DNA from: UBA5614 sp963667535
GTDB taxonomy: Bacteria; Cloacimonadota; Cloacimonadia; Cloacimonadales; Cloacimonadaceae
NCBI GenBank assembly: GCA_963667535.2
Contig: CAXXDU010000002.1
Coordinates: 744,001-808,000, forward strand
Direction: 5' to 3'
DNA length: 64,000 nucleotides
Each line of letters opens with the position of its first letter. Position 1 is the first letter of the stretch. Under the pieces are notes generated by a model that worked only from the letters and a program-made list of their open reading frames with translations, was not told where the DNA came from and ran no database searches. Of the stretch, positions 8,266 to 16,439 are shown one piece after another. The position numbers and the translations under genes are program-made.

Positions 8266-9912
8266 ATGATAGAGCAGCGAGCCAATAGTTTTTTACAGAT
8301 TATCCGTAAATCCCAGCAGGGAAAGCTAAAAATTTATCTTGGCTATTGTGCCGGAGTTGGTAAGACTTACCAGATGTTGCAGGAAGCAAACCGCTTGCAA
8401 AAGGAAGGTGTGAACGTAGTAGTAGGTTATGTTGAGACACATGGACGGGTTGAAACAGAAGCCTTATTGAGTGGTTTGACTGTGTTGCCCAGGCACTCGA
8501 TTAACTACCGGGGTATACTCATTACAGAAATGGATTTGGATACAATCCTGAACCTACATCCGGAGGTTGTTATGGTTGATGAGCTTGCGCATTCAAATGT
8601 GCCAGGCAGCAAGAATACAAAACGATATCAGGATGTGGAAGAGATTCTGGCTGCAGGCATCCATGTGATTACCACCATGAATGTTCAACATCTCGAGAGT
8701 TTATTTGATACTATTGAAACAGCGACCAAGGTCAAAGTGCGTGAACGTGTTCCGGATCGTCTCCTGGTTGAAGCAGACCAGATAGTTAATGTTGATGTTT
8801 CCATAGAAGACTTGATTACACGCATGAAAGAAGGTAAGATTTACGTTCCTGAAGGCATTACCAGCGCTATGGCAAATTTCTTTATCGCTGATAATCTGGA
8901 GCAATTGAGGGAATTGACCTTGAGAGAGCTTGCCTCTCAGATAGATTTTCGCAGGCGTGACCATCTCGAGGATGAAGCTCACGCAAGCCTTGACCAGGTA
9001 ATGGTGTGCCTTAGTTCAAGAGGAGCTAATTGCGATAAACTGCTGCGATTTACATCACGCTTAGCAGGTAGGCTAAATAGAAACTGGTATGCGGTTTATG
9101 TGCAGACACCCAGTGAGAAATTATTCGGAAGCAATTCAACGAACCAAAACATTCTTTCTGAAACCCTCAGACTCGCACAACAATTGGGAGCTACAGTATT
9201 TACTTATAAGGGAGAAGATATTGTAGATACTATTCTTCAATTTGCGGAAGAGTATAGGGTTGGGCATATCGTCATCGGCACTCCCGCTGCCAGAATGTCT
9301 CTATGGAAGAGGGTGCTCGGGAGAAAGAACATTGCTGAAAGACTATTTTGGGAAAGTAAAAGCACTACTATAATAGTCTTTGATACACGTGTGAACAAAG
9401 AGCAAAACACTCCGGAAAGTAAGGTTAAGAAGCAAGGCAAACCTGCTCAAGCTGCATATTTTGATATCAAACACCCGTTGCGAACCGGGAAAGTAGTTAT
9501 TTGGGACAATTTTATTGATTGGAGTGTTGCTTTAAAAGAACTCATTCAAGCTGCCTGTGAAACAGTTCCGAACCTAAGCGTTGAAAGTGTTTGGGAAAAA
9601 ATAATGGTAAGGGAGCAACAGGGCTCTACCTATTTGAAAGAAGAGGTTAGATTTCCTCACTGTCGCATAGAAGGCATTCCTCACCCATTATTAGTCATTG
9701 GAATTGCCAAAGCAGGAGTGCTGGATTCCTCTTCCGGGACTACTTCCAAATTAATTTTCTTGCTTGTATCTCCCGCAGAAGACCCCAATATTCACATTCA
9801 GATAATCGGTTATCTTGCCAGATTTTGCCGAGATGATATATTAGTAAAACAACTTCTGGAATCCAAAACCCCAGCCGATGCTCAAACCAAATTGGAAGCC
9901 TGGGATACCTAA
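8266..9912 (+). CDS. kdpD: KdpD-Usp-PTS EIIA(Ntr)-like fusion without a kinase core
   Basis: The 548-aa protein begins with the KdpD sensory domain (about residues 17-226; Walker A GYCAGVGKT at 26-34, VDELAHSNVPGS). A Usp-like domain follows (about 245-375, HIVIGTPAAR). The transmembrane, HisKA and HATPase parts of a full KdpD (about 890 aa) are absent. Instead, residues about 403-548 read as a PTS EIIA type-2/PtsN domain: a GSTYLKEEVRFPHCRIEG segment with candidate phospho-histidine H465, then FLLVSPAEDPNIHIQ and a helical end. In E. coli EIIA-Ntr binds KdpD as a separate protein, so the fusion implies a PTS-nitrogen input to Kdp control. The EIIA call is from motif reading, not a search. 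Confidence 0.85.
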   Translation: MIEQRANSFLQIIRKSQQGKLKIYLGYCAGVGKTYQMLQEANRLQKEGVNVVVGYVETHGRVETEALLSGLTVLPRHSINYRGILITEMDLDTILNLHPEVVMVDELAHSNVPGSKNTKRYQDVEEILAAGIHVITTMNVQHLESLFDTIETATKVKVRERVPDRLLVEADQIVNVDVSIEDLITRMKEGKIYVPEGITSAMANFFIADNLEQLRELTLRELASQIDFRRRDHLEDEAHASLDQVMVCLSSRGANCDKLLRFTSRLAGRLNRNWYAVYVQTPSEKLFGSNSTNQNILSETLRLAQQLGATVFTYKGEDIVDTILQFAEEYRVGHIVIGTPAARMSLWKRVLGRKNIAERLFWESKSTTIIVFDTRVNKEQNTPESKVKKQGKPAQAAYFDIKHPLRTGKVVIWDNFIDWSVALKELIQAACETVPNLSVESVWEKIMVREQQGSTYLKEEVRFPHCRIEGIPHPLLVIGIAKAGVLDSSSGTTSKLIFLLVSPAEDPNIHIQIIGYLARFCRDDILVKQLLESKTPADAQTKLEAWDT

Positions 9913-9920
9913 AACTAATT

Positions 9921-9959
9921 AAACTACTATTTACAAACATCTCAGGAGAATAATAGTTT
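9921..9959. other. Inverted repeat after the kdp operon
   Basis: AAACTACTATT (9921-9931) pairs with AATAATAGTTT (9949-9959), an 11-bp stem with one mismatch, immediately after the kdpD-like stop. No T-run follows, so it is a weak terminator or an mRNA-end hairpin. The rest of the gap to rpmH includes a TTGACA at 9979 but no well-spaced -10. Confidence 0.35.
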
Positions 9960-10058
9960 ATCTCCGGATACAATAGTCTTGACATAAGAAAGGCATCTAA
10001 AATCATGGTAATTCATTGAAATATTAGTGTAATAAAGATACATCTTTAGGAGAATAGA

Positions 10059-10193
10059 ATGAAACGGACTTATCAACCACACAACAAGAGAAGAAAAAGC
10101 GTGCATGGTTTTCGTGCCAGAATGAGCTCAGCCAATGGACGTAAAGTTCTCGCCCGTCGTCGTGCCAAAGGCAGAAAGAATCTCTGCGTCTAA
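10059..10193 (+). CDS. rpmH: Ribosomal protein bL34
   Basis: The 44-aa basic protein begins MKRTYQPHNKRRK, contains HGFRARM and ends GRKNLCV, the standard bL34 pattern (usual length 44-46 aa). It is part of the large ribosomal subunit. AGGAG lies just upstream of ATG 10059. It starts the conserved rpmH-rnpA-yidD-yidC-jag block, here without dnaA next to it. Confidence 0.97.
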   Translation: MKRTYQPHNKRRKSVHGFRARMSSANGRKVLARRRAKGRKNLCV

Positions 10194-10199
10194 GGGATT

Positions 10200-10523
10200 A
10201 TGCTTCGCCGCATAGTATGTCATGCGGAGTACAAATCTTTTTTTAATGCTGCCCGGTCTTTCCGTCTACCGCATTTCTTTGTGCCAGTGTTGGCAGAAGA
10301 AGCGGATGTCTTTGCTTATGGTATCACAACCGTGAAAAAAATTGGCAATGCAGTGGTGCGCAATCGTTTGAAACGCAGAATAAAAGCTTGGTTTATCCAA
10401 AATGCAGGGATATTGCCCGCAGGTCTCAAGGTAAATCTGATTGCTCGTAAAGGAGCAACTGAGCTTAATTGGCAGGACTTATGTCGGGAATTATCTCAAT
10501 TAACCTCAATGCTTCAGCAGTGA
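10200..10523 (+). CDS. rnpA: RNase P protein component
   Basis: The 107-aa basic protein has the RnpA signature RNRLKRRIKAWF, within the conserved fold that binds the RNase P RNA to process tRNA 5' ends. It starts 6 nt after rpmH and overlaps the beginning of yidD. The RNA partner is encoded in this same window at 48907-49350, far from this gene as is usual. Confidence 0.93.
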   Translation: MLRRIVCHAEYKSFFNAARSFRLPHFFVPVLAEEADVFAYGITTVKKIGNAVVRNRLKRRIKAWFIQNAGILPAGLKVNLIARKGATELNWQDLCRELSQLTSMLQQ

Positions 10524-10762
10524 AAGACAGCGAAAACAAGTTTAGGGTTTTTCCCAATCAACTGGTACTCTGGTTGATTTTGTTTTATCAAAAGGTCTTA
10601 TCTGCTGCCCTCCCCAGAGTTTGCCGCTTTACACCCACATGCAGTCAATACGGTTTTCAGGCTTTTAGCTCATATCCTTTTTTTAAAGCCTTATGGCTAA
10701 CAATCCGGCGCATTGCCAGATGTCATCCTTTTCACAGGGGTGGCTATGATCCCCTGCCTTAG
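10481..10762 (+). CDS. yidD: Membrane protein insertion efficiency factor YidD
   Basis: The small protein contains the YidD core: FYQKVLSAALPRVCRF-TPTCSQYG followed by HPFHRGGYDPLP, with the conserved cysteines. YidD is a peripheral inner-membrane protein that helps YidC insertion. Two starts are possible. ATG 10481 (93 aa) has GGCAGGA close upstream. GTG 10520 overlaps the rnpA stop as GTGA and gives about 80 aa, nearer the usual N terminus. Translational coupling with rnpA is likely either way. Confidence 0.9.
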   Translation: MSGIISINLNASAVKDSENKFRVFPNQLVLWLILFYQKVLSAALPRVCRFTPTCSQYGFQAFSSYPFFKALWLTIRRIARCHPFHRGGYDPLP

Positions 10763-10771
10763 GAGGCTTTC

Positions 10772-12436
10772 GTGAACACAAAAACTTTAACAGGCATCCT
10801 GATTATCTTTGCCATCTTCTTTTTTAGCGAACAGTTTATCTGGAAAAAAACCAAACCTGTTCAAGCACCTCAAAAACAAACTCAGCAAACTAAACCCGCA
10901 GATAGCCTACAGACCCAATCTGAGACTAATCCCAAAAACGAAGTGCCTTTGGCATTGACTATTTCCAACCTCAATTTACCGGCAATTGATGACAATATCG
11001 TTTTGGAAAACGACTCTCTCAAGGTCGTATTCAGCAACAAAGGCGCTACTATCAGGCAAGTCTATCTCAAGAAGTTTTTACTGGCAGACAAGTCGACCGT
11101 ACAATTAGTTCCGGCTTCCAAGAGGCTGGTAAATACCATTCTGCTCACAGAAACAAGCTCTACCAATCTCAAAGATTTACCTTTCAATTTTGAGAAGATT
11201 GATGTGCAGGGACAATCGGGTATCAGATTTTACTTCAGTCCTGATTCCTCCCGTGTCTTTGAAAAGACTTTTACTCTGGGCAGCAAATATGGTATTGCTT
11301 ACAAACTCAAAATCCATAGTTCAAACGCTTTAGTGGGCTACTCCAATGACTTTGGCGCAGGTATCAATGACACGGAAGAATATGTAAAAACCAAGACGCA
11401 GGACTACAAATTCTTTACACAAGTTGATAATGTGCTGGTCAAACGTGACTTAAACAAATTAAGCAAAGGCGTAGTCGATAAAGCAGGAAAAAAGAGTCCA
11501 TTTGTTGCAAATGGTAAAGTTGACTGGGCTGCCATTCGTACCAAGTATTTTGTAATTGCCAGTTCAGACGTATCACCTGTTTTAACCAATTCAGTCAAAG
11601 CAGACACTTCCAATGGCAATCCTGCTTTTATCATGACCACTAAGCGAGACAAAGCTTTTAAAGACTGGGAAGAAGACTTCACACTTTACATGGGTCCGGC
11701 ACAATATGACCTGCTCAAAGGTTATGGCAATGGCTTGGAAGGTGTGGCAGAGCGTGGCGCAAAGTGGCTGCGTTGGCTGGTCGATATCTTTGCCTGGTTT
11801 TTAAACCTATTGTACAGGCTTATTCCGAATTACGGTGTAGTCATCCTCCTTTTCTCTGTATTTATCAAGGTAATCCTGCATCCATTAACGCACAAAAGTA
11901 TGGATGCCAGCCTCAAGATGCAGAAGATTCAGCCTCAGGTAGCTGCGATTCAAGCCCAGTATAAGAGCGATCCCAAACGTATGCAGACTGAGCTTTCCAA
12001 GCTGTATAAAGAAGCAGGCGCCAGTCCTTTGGGTGGATGCTTGCCGTTACTGTTGCAGATGCCGGTCTTCTTTGCACTATACACAGTGCTGAGATTCTCC
12101 CTTGATATGCGTATGGCAGGCTTCGTAGGCTGGTTAAAAGACCTGTCTGAGCCTGACCCGCTTTACATTTTACCCATTCTCATGGGTCTCTTTATGATTG
12201 TGCAACAGCTTATGATGAATCCCAAGAAAGAAGCTCTCGCCCAGATGGACGAAAAGCAACAAGCTATGCAGCAAAGCCAGAAGATGATGGCATGGATTAT
12301 GCCCGTCATCCTCTTTTTCGTATTTAAGTCCATGCCCGCAGGACTCGTCCTCTATTGGACTGTTTTTAATGTTTTATCTATTATCCAGCAGTATTATCTG
12401 CAAAAACATCTCAACAAAAAGGAAACCCCTCTATGA
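10772..12436 (+). CDS. yidC: Membrane protein insertase YidC
   Basis: The 554-aa inner-membrane insertase starts at GTG 10772 with AGGAGG perfectly placed at 10761. It has an N-terminal anchor helix, a linker rich in Gln and Thr, a large periplasmic beta domain (to about residue 330) and the conserved five-helix insertase core, with YGVVILLFSVFIKVILHPL and GASPLGGCLPLLLQMPVFFALY. It inserts membrane proteins alone or with SecYEG. Its end overlaps the jag start by 4 nt (ATGA). Size and architecture match gram-negative YidC. Confidence 0.96.
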   Translation: MNTKTLTGILIIFAIFFFSEQFIWKKTKPVQAPQKQTQQTKPADSLQTQSETNPKNEVPLALTISNLNLPAIDDNIVLENDSLKVVFSNKGATIRQVYLKKFLLADKSTVQLVPASKRLVNTILLTETSSTNLKDLPFNFEKIDVQGQSGIRFYFSPDSSRVFEKTFTLGSKYGIAYKLKIHSSNALVGYSNDFGAGINDTEEYVKTKTQDYKFFTQVDNVLVKRDLNKLSKGVVDKAGKKSPFVANGKVDWAAIRTKYFVIASSDVSPVLTNSVKADTSNGNPAFIMTTKRDKAFKDWEEDFTLYMGPAQYDLLKGYGNGLEGVAERGAKWLRWLVDIFAWFLNLLYRLIPNYGVVILLFSVFIKVILHPLTHKSMDASLKMQKIQPQVAAIQAQYKSDPKRMQTELSKLYKEAGASPLGGCLPLLLQMPVFFALYTVLRFSLDMRMAGFVGWLKDLSEPDPLYILPILMGLFMIVQQLMMNPKKEALAQMDEKQQAMQQSQKMMAWIMPVILFFVFKSMPAGLVLYWTVFNVLSIIQQYYLQKHLNKKETPL

Positions 12437-13314
12437 AGAACATTGATATAAAAGGAAATAATCTCAACGAAATAATCAGCACATTCCGCAAGGAACATAA
12501 AATCAAAGACTGGGAACTGCAATATGAAATTCTCAGTAAACCATCCAAAGGTCTGTTTGGCTTATTCGGAAATAAACAGGCTATTATCCGTTTTAACGTT
12601 TATACATCAGAAGAACGGGTAAAACTCTTTCTCGAACAGCTTTTGGAACACATGGAAATCAAATTTGACAACATTAAAATTCAGACAGAACAAAAAACAA
12701 TCTATGCTACTATCAATAATTCCTCGGATGCAGGATTCCTGATTGGTAAAAACGGCAATATGCTGGAACAACTGCAATATCTGGTTAACCGCGTATTTGA
12801 GAATCTACCAAATCTGGAACGTGTTTATCTGGATACAGAGGATTACCGTTATCGTCAGGAACAGACCTTTATCCGTTCCTACATCCCTATCATCAACAAA
12901 GTCAAGGCTACCGGCAAATCTGTAACTCTTGAGCCGATGCAATCCAGTGACAGACGCATCATCCATAAGTATGTGGAAGGCGAAAGAACCCTCAAAACAC
13001 TTACTATCGGTGATGGTGATAACAAACGTATTGTGATTATGCCTGCCGGTCAAAAAGACACTGCTCCTCCCAAGCGTACAGGATTTCTTAAGAAAAACGA
13101 TACTCCCAAACGCAATGAACCTGCTAAACAGACTGAAACAGAAAAACCCAAACGCACAGGATTTCTCAAAAAGAACGAAACTCCCAAGCGTGCTGAGCCT
13201 GCCAAACATGATGACCTTACTCCTGAGCAGAAAGCTGCTCTGTCTTATAAAAAACATAACCGTTCTTATCCTGATTCCCAGCCTTCCAAACACCCACGCA
13301 GAACAGATAAATAG
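12433..13314 (+). CDS. jag: Jag/KhpB-type RNA-binding protein (Jag_N, KH, R3H)
   Basis: The 293-aa cytoplasmic RNA-binding protein has a Jag_N segment with KGLFGLFGNKQAIIRF (about residues 35-55), a KH domain (about 65-140, GFLIGKNGNMLEQLQYL) and an R3H domain with SSDRRIIHKYVEGER. The C-terminal ~80 residues are a Lys/Pro-rich tail in which a unit around KRTGFLKKN-TPKR-EPAK occurs twice, so this tail is probably disordered. It overlaps yidC by 4 nt, the common arrangement. A role in envelope-linked RNA regulation is known for homologues; the exact targets here are unknown. Confidence 0.92.
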   Translation: MKNIDIKGNNLNEIISTFRKEHKIKDWELQYEILSKPSKGLFGLFGNKQAIIRFNVYTSEERVKLFLEQLLEHMEIKFDNIKIQTEQKTIYATINNSSDAGFLIGKNGNMLEQLQYLVNRVFENLPNLERVYLDTEDYRYRQEQTFIRSYIPIINKVKATGKSVTLEPMQSSDRRIIHKYVEGERTLKTLTIGDGDNKRIVIMPAGQKDTAPPKRTGFLKKNDTPKRNEPAKQTETEKPKRTGFLKKNETPKRAEPAKHDDLTPEQKAALSYKKHNRSYPDSQPSKHPRRTDK

Positions 13315-13329
13315 TTAGCGGGGTCAGGT

Positions 13330-14136
13330 ATGCTGTTACATCAGGTTTTAGCAGGATATTATTGGACTGATGCAGGTGCTTTCATGGGTGTCTTGCCATA
13401 TTTCATCTGGCAGGATAAAGTAACTCTGGATGAACGCCACCGTCTCAGAATGAACCTCAATCTGCTGCTGATTCAGACAGATGGTAAAAACATTCTGGTT
13501 GATACCGGAATCGGTAATCGCCTGAATAAAAGACGCAAAGAAATCTATAGTCCCTCTGAATATTTACTTCCCGATAATCTGAAAGCTTTAGAACTCAATC
13601 CGGAAGATATTACCGATATTATCATGACTCATCTGCATTTTGACCATGCCGGCGGAATCGTTACAGATAAAGGCGGCATGGATTTTCTCACCTTTCCCAA
13701 TGCTACTTTTCACATCCAGACTAAAGAATGGCAAATGGCAAAGAACCCCGATAAACTCAATAAAGCAGCTTATCAGTTTGAGCATCAGCTTGCGCTTTTG
13801 GAAAGTAGTGGTAAGCTCAATCTGGTTGATGGTACTGCTGAAATTGCCAAAGATGTTTTTGTGCATTTGACAGGCGGTCATAGTGTCGGTCACCAGATTA
13901 TTGAAGTTATCAAAGACAATAAACCCCATATTTATGCAGGCGATATCATTCCCACCCGCTTTCATCTACCTCCTGCTGTCACCTCAGGTTATGATGTCTC
14001 ACGTGCTGATTCCTTTGCTGCCAAGCAAATGATATACGATAAACTCAGCGCCTCTGATGGCTTTCTGCTCCTCGACCATGATGTCAATGAATGGCAATTA
14101 CCTTTTTCTGAGATTGCATCTATCGTAGTAAACTAA
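13330..14136 (+). CDS. Metallo-beta-lactamase-fold hydrolase
   Basis: The 268-aa protein carries the MBL-fold metal motif THLHFDHAGG (about residues 99-108), further ligands in TGGHSVGHQ and YAGDIIPT, and a final LLLDHD. A soluble cytoplasmic Zn hydrolase is expected; the pattern resembles the broad quorum-quenching lactonase/glyoxalase II-like group, but substrate cannot be assigned. It starts 15 nt after jag and may be read from the same transcript. Confidence 0.85.
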   Translation: MLLHQVLAGYYWTDAGAFMGVLPYFIWQDKVTLDERHRLRMNLNLLLIQTDGKNILVDTGIGNRLNKRRKEIYSPSEYLLPDNLKALELNPEDITDIIMTHLHFDHAGGIVTDKGGMDFLTFPNATFHIQTKEWQMAKNPDKLNKAAYQFEHQLALLESSGKLNLVDGTAEIAKDVFVHLTGGHSVGHQIIEVIKDNKPHIYAGDIIPTRFHLPPAVTSGYDVSRADSFAAKQMIYDKLSASDGFLLLDHDVNEWQLPFSEIASIVVN

Positions 14137-14204
14137 ACTTTGAATTTCCTGCATCTGGAAAGAGCGTTTATTACCACTCCAATTTATAGATATTAGGAGA
14201 AATG

Positions 14205-14957
14205 ATGAAGAAGTACTTATTATTGTTATTGCCTGTGTTGATGCTATTATTAGTGGGTTGTGTCCAAAATCTTCCCCAAATGAAACTGGAACATCGATTA
14301 CTGCCTGCAGACACAAAACTCCAAAACAAAGGCAACTTACTTATTAACAGTGTAAAAGACGAAAGGGATGCTATCGAAAGAATTCCAACCATAGTCAGCG
14401 AAACTGTTATCCTGAGCGGACAGACAATACCTCCTACTACAGATTACGTAAAAGAGACTATCAGACAGGAAATGAATGAAAGCGGATTATTCACTGTCAT
14501 TGATACAACCCCGTTTACAGAGAATACCATCGATTTGAGCGATAAACAAAGTGCTGAAGACACATTTGAATTGAATGTTACCTTAAAATCAGCCAGAGTA
14601 AAGAAACATAGTAGTGCATTAAATTATATAATCGGATGCCCAATTGGTGGAGTTATGGGCTTTACTGCTGCTACGAAACCGAAAACAACAATTGCCATAG
14701 CACTTTTATTGCTTCCTGTGAGTTATGCCTTAGCAGCAGTCATTCCGGATACTTATAAGGCAAATATAATTATGGATGCAGAATTGACTAAAGGTGGAAA
14801 CCTTGTCTATAAGGATGTAATCTCATATCAGACAGCTAAAAAACAGTCTCAGCTTGGAAGTACTGATAGCAAATCAAATAAGGGCTCAGTCATGCTCGAC
14901 AGTGGATTTACAATTGTCATCAGAGATATGATTTCCCGTTTGAATGCGAAGTTATAG
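14205..14957 (+). CDS. Putative lipoprotein of unknown function
   Basis: The 250-aa protein has a lipoprotein signal peptide with lipobox LLLVGC, so it is predicted to be lipid-anchored at about Cys22. The mature part has a region rich in beta strands and a later hydrophobic stretch (about residues 145-185, GGVMGFTAATKP then ALLLLPVSYALAAV) that could be a membrane hairpin. I do not recognise a family. ATG 14205 is chosen over ATG 14202 because AGGAGA at 14195 leaves better spacing. Its 3' end overlaps a possible degraded ORF on the other strand. Confidence 0.75.
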   Translation: MKKYLLLLLPVLMLLLVGCVQNLPQMKLEHRLLPADTKLQNKGNLLINSVKDERDAIERIPTIVSETVILSGQTIPPTTDYVKETIRQEMNESGLFTVIDTTPFTENTIDLSDKQSAEDTFELNVTLKSARVKKHSSALNYIIGCPIGGVMGFTAATKPKTTIAIALLLLPVSYALAAVIPDTYKANIIMDAELTKGGNLVYKDVISYQTAKKQSQLGSTDSKSNKGSVMLDSGFTIVIRDMISRLNAKL

Positions 14958-15170
14958 ATTATCAATCATCCATTTAAGACTATCCATTTGATGTTCCCAT
15001 GCATTATCTTCTGCTTCATTGGTATGTAACGTAGCATGCTCAGATTTCTTGAAAGTAGTATCAAGGATTAGAAAAACAGACTCTAAATGCGAAACTACAT
15101 ACTTCTTTACATCCACACTGTCTTTCGACTAAGCCAATTGATTATATAAATCGCTTCTTCAGCTTATCGG
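14952..15170 (-). pseudogene. Possible degraded gene fragment (four-helix-like, unknown)
   Basis: On the minus strand a 54-codon frame (GTG at 15116 to TAA at 14952) has protein-like composition (KKYVVSHLESVFLILDTT, then NEAEDNAWEHQMDSLKWM). Just upstream another frame reads EEAIYIINWLS, which would join it after a one-base shift. This suggests the 3' remnant of a gene broken by a frameshift. It has no good ribosome site and is unrecognised, so it may equally be noise. Confidence 0.3.
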
Positions 15171-15250
15171 GTTATACTATATTCATAACTGCTTTTCTTC
15201 CCAATCGAAGCTCTGCAACTTATAAAATAACCCAAAGAAGGTATAGCATC

Positions 15251-15871
15251 ATGAAACTTATACATTATTTCGCCCTCACAACACTTTTAGCAGCATTGTT
15301 TTTCTTAACTCCGGGAGATGTTTTCGGCAAAAACAACAAAGGAGACAATAAGGACAATAACAACAAAGGTAATAACAAAGTCGAGCAGAAGTATCAAAAC
15401 AATGATAACAATAACAACAACAAACCCCATAACTACAGTTATAACGGTCATTACAAAAATTTTGATAACAACAATCACAGTAACCGTTACTACTACAATG
15501 GTAATTACTACAACTTCCATGATTACTATCACTATTACCGTACGGAGAAAAATGAATTTACTTATGAAGGCTCTTATGAAAGACATGGGGATATCTTTAT
15601 CTTCTCAGACAGGTATGGTAATGAATTTGATTTATATGTAAAGCCGGTTAGCCAGGTCTCAAGACGATTCAGGGGCTATCCCATGCAACCCGGAGATACC
15701 TACAATATTAAAATCAATCCTACCAGAATGTATCCTCGTTCTGATGAGTTACGCGTCGGGATAAATTTCTCATTCGGATGGGGTAATCTGTCATTACAGG
15801 ACAATAGCTACTTTGATATGTATACTGCTCCGGAACTGGTTAACATCAATGGCAGACTCTATATCAGATAA
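15251..15871 (+). CDS. Exported Asn/Lys/Tyr-rich low-complexity protein
   Basis: The 206-aa protein has a clear signal peptide (MKLIHYFALTTLLAALFF…), then about 75 residues dominated by Asn, Lys, Asp and later Tyr/His (runs such as NNDNNNNNK and YYYNGNYYNFHDYYHYY). A more ordinary C-terminal domain of about 105 residues follows (FIFSDRYGNEFDLYVKP, then FSFGWGNLSLQDNSYFDMY). The low-complexity part comes from AAC/AAT-rich DNA, which also creates spurious long ORFs on other frames. Its role is unknown; a periplasmic or surface location is inferred. Confidence 0.8.
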   Translation: MKLIHYFALTTLLAALFFLTPGDVFGKNNKGDNKDNNNKGNNKVEQKYQNNDNNNNNKPHNYSYNGHYKNFDNNNHSNRYYYNGNYYNFHDYYHYYRTEKNEFTYEGSYERHGDIFIFSDRYGNEFDLYVKPVSQVSRRFRGYPMQPGDTYNIKINPTRMYPRSDELRVGINFSFGWGNLSLQDNSYFDMYTAPELVNINGRLYIR

Positions 15872-15985
15872 ACATTTTCATCTTAAACAAGCGCCTTTAA
15901 TCTTGCCCTGAGAGACAGAAAGGTGCTGTTTATTGATTAACACAGGATTCTTCCTCAATTTATTCTTATATCTCCCATTCTTCCC

Positions 15986-16146
15986 TCTCTTCTTTCTTAT
16001 TTAACTCGTGCTTTACGTTGGGGGTTTTCAGGGAGTCTGCAGGGAGTCATCAGGGACTTTAGTCCCTGATGACTCCCTTAAGATTCTTAACAGAATCCCA
16101 TATCAATCTCTAGGTCAAGCACGAGATAAATAAGAAAGAAAAGAGA
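15986..16146. repeat. Long inverted-repeat element with 11-bp-period core
   Basis: Outer arms at about 15986-16014 and 16117-16146 are inverted copies (TTATTTAACTCGTGCTT against AAGCACGAGATAAATAA, extended by CTTCTTTC/GAAAGAA). The centre has an 18-bp perfect inverted repeat (16041-16058 and 16061-16078), built from 11-bp units such as CAGGGAGTCTG and CAGGGAGTCAT. It lies in the 568-bp gap before polA. There is no ORF inside, so it is a hairpin or MITE-like element. Confidence 0.7.
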
Positions 16147-16165
16147 AGGATATAACCAATGAACG

Positions 16166-16439
16166 TTGCAAGATAAAGTACTACAGATACTCTTGTCTGT
16201 TCAGGCAGAACTACATATACTACGTATAGTACAGGTAATCAGTCTTACTACTATCTTAGTAGTTGCCTGCTTGTTCCTTAGTGCTTTCACTAAGCAACTA
16301 CCCAGAGAGTATCCATTTACAAGCAGTTACGTTTTCTTGAAGGATTGGGATTTATACAAGCTTCCTTTTCTGATTTCATTAATTGACATTAATTCATTTG
16401 ATTACATGTTTGCATTCAGAATAAAACTGGATGTAAATA
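16166..16439. other. Gene-free stretch before polA with small palindromes
   Basis: This stretch includes ACAGATACTCTTGTCTGT (near 16187), which resembles the arms of the hairpin at 26730-26786. It also has GTAATCAGTCTTACTA (from 16235), matching the terminal repeat of the element at 41539-41644, and a GTAGTTGC…GCAACTAC hairpin. A 114-codon frame crosses this region into polA but looks like repeat DNA rather than a gene. Confidence 0.5.

Noticed and set aside
3930..9912. Search for a KdpE-type OmpR regulator inside the kdp operon
   Set aside because: No receiver plus winged-helix gene is present; the only response regulator is the NtrC-type one at 475-1821.
12805..13293. 162-codon minus-strand ORF opposite jag
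   Set aside because: It is a mirror of the Lys/Pro repeat tail of jag and has no independent gene signals.
15305..15641. ORFs on both strands rich in Val/Ile or Thr across the Asn-rich gene
   Set aside because: AAC/AAT repeats read in other frames give low-complexity open frames. Only the forward frame with a signal peptide is credible.
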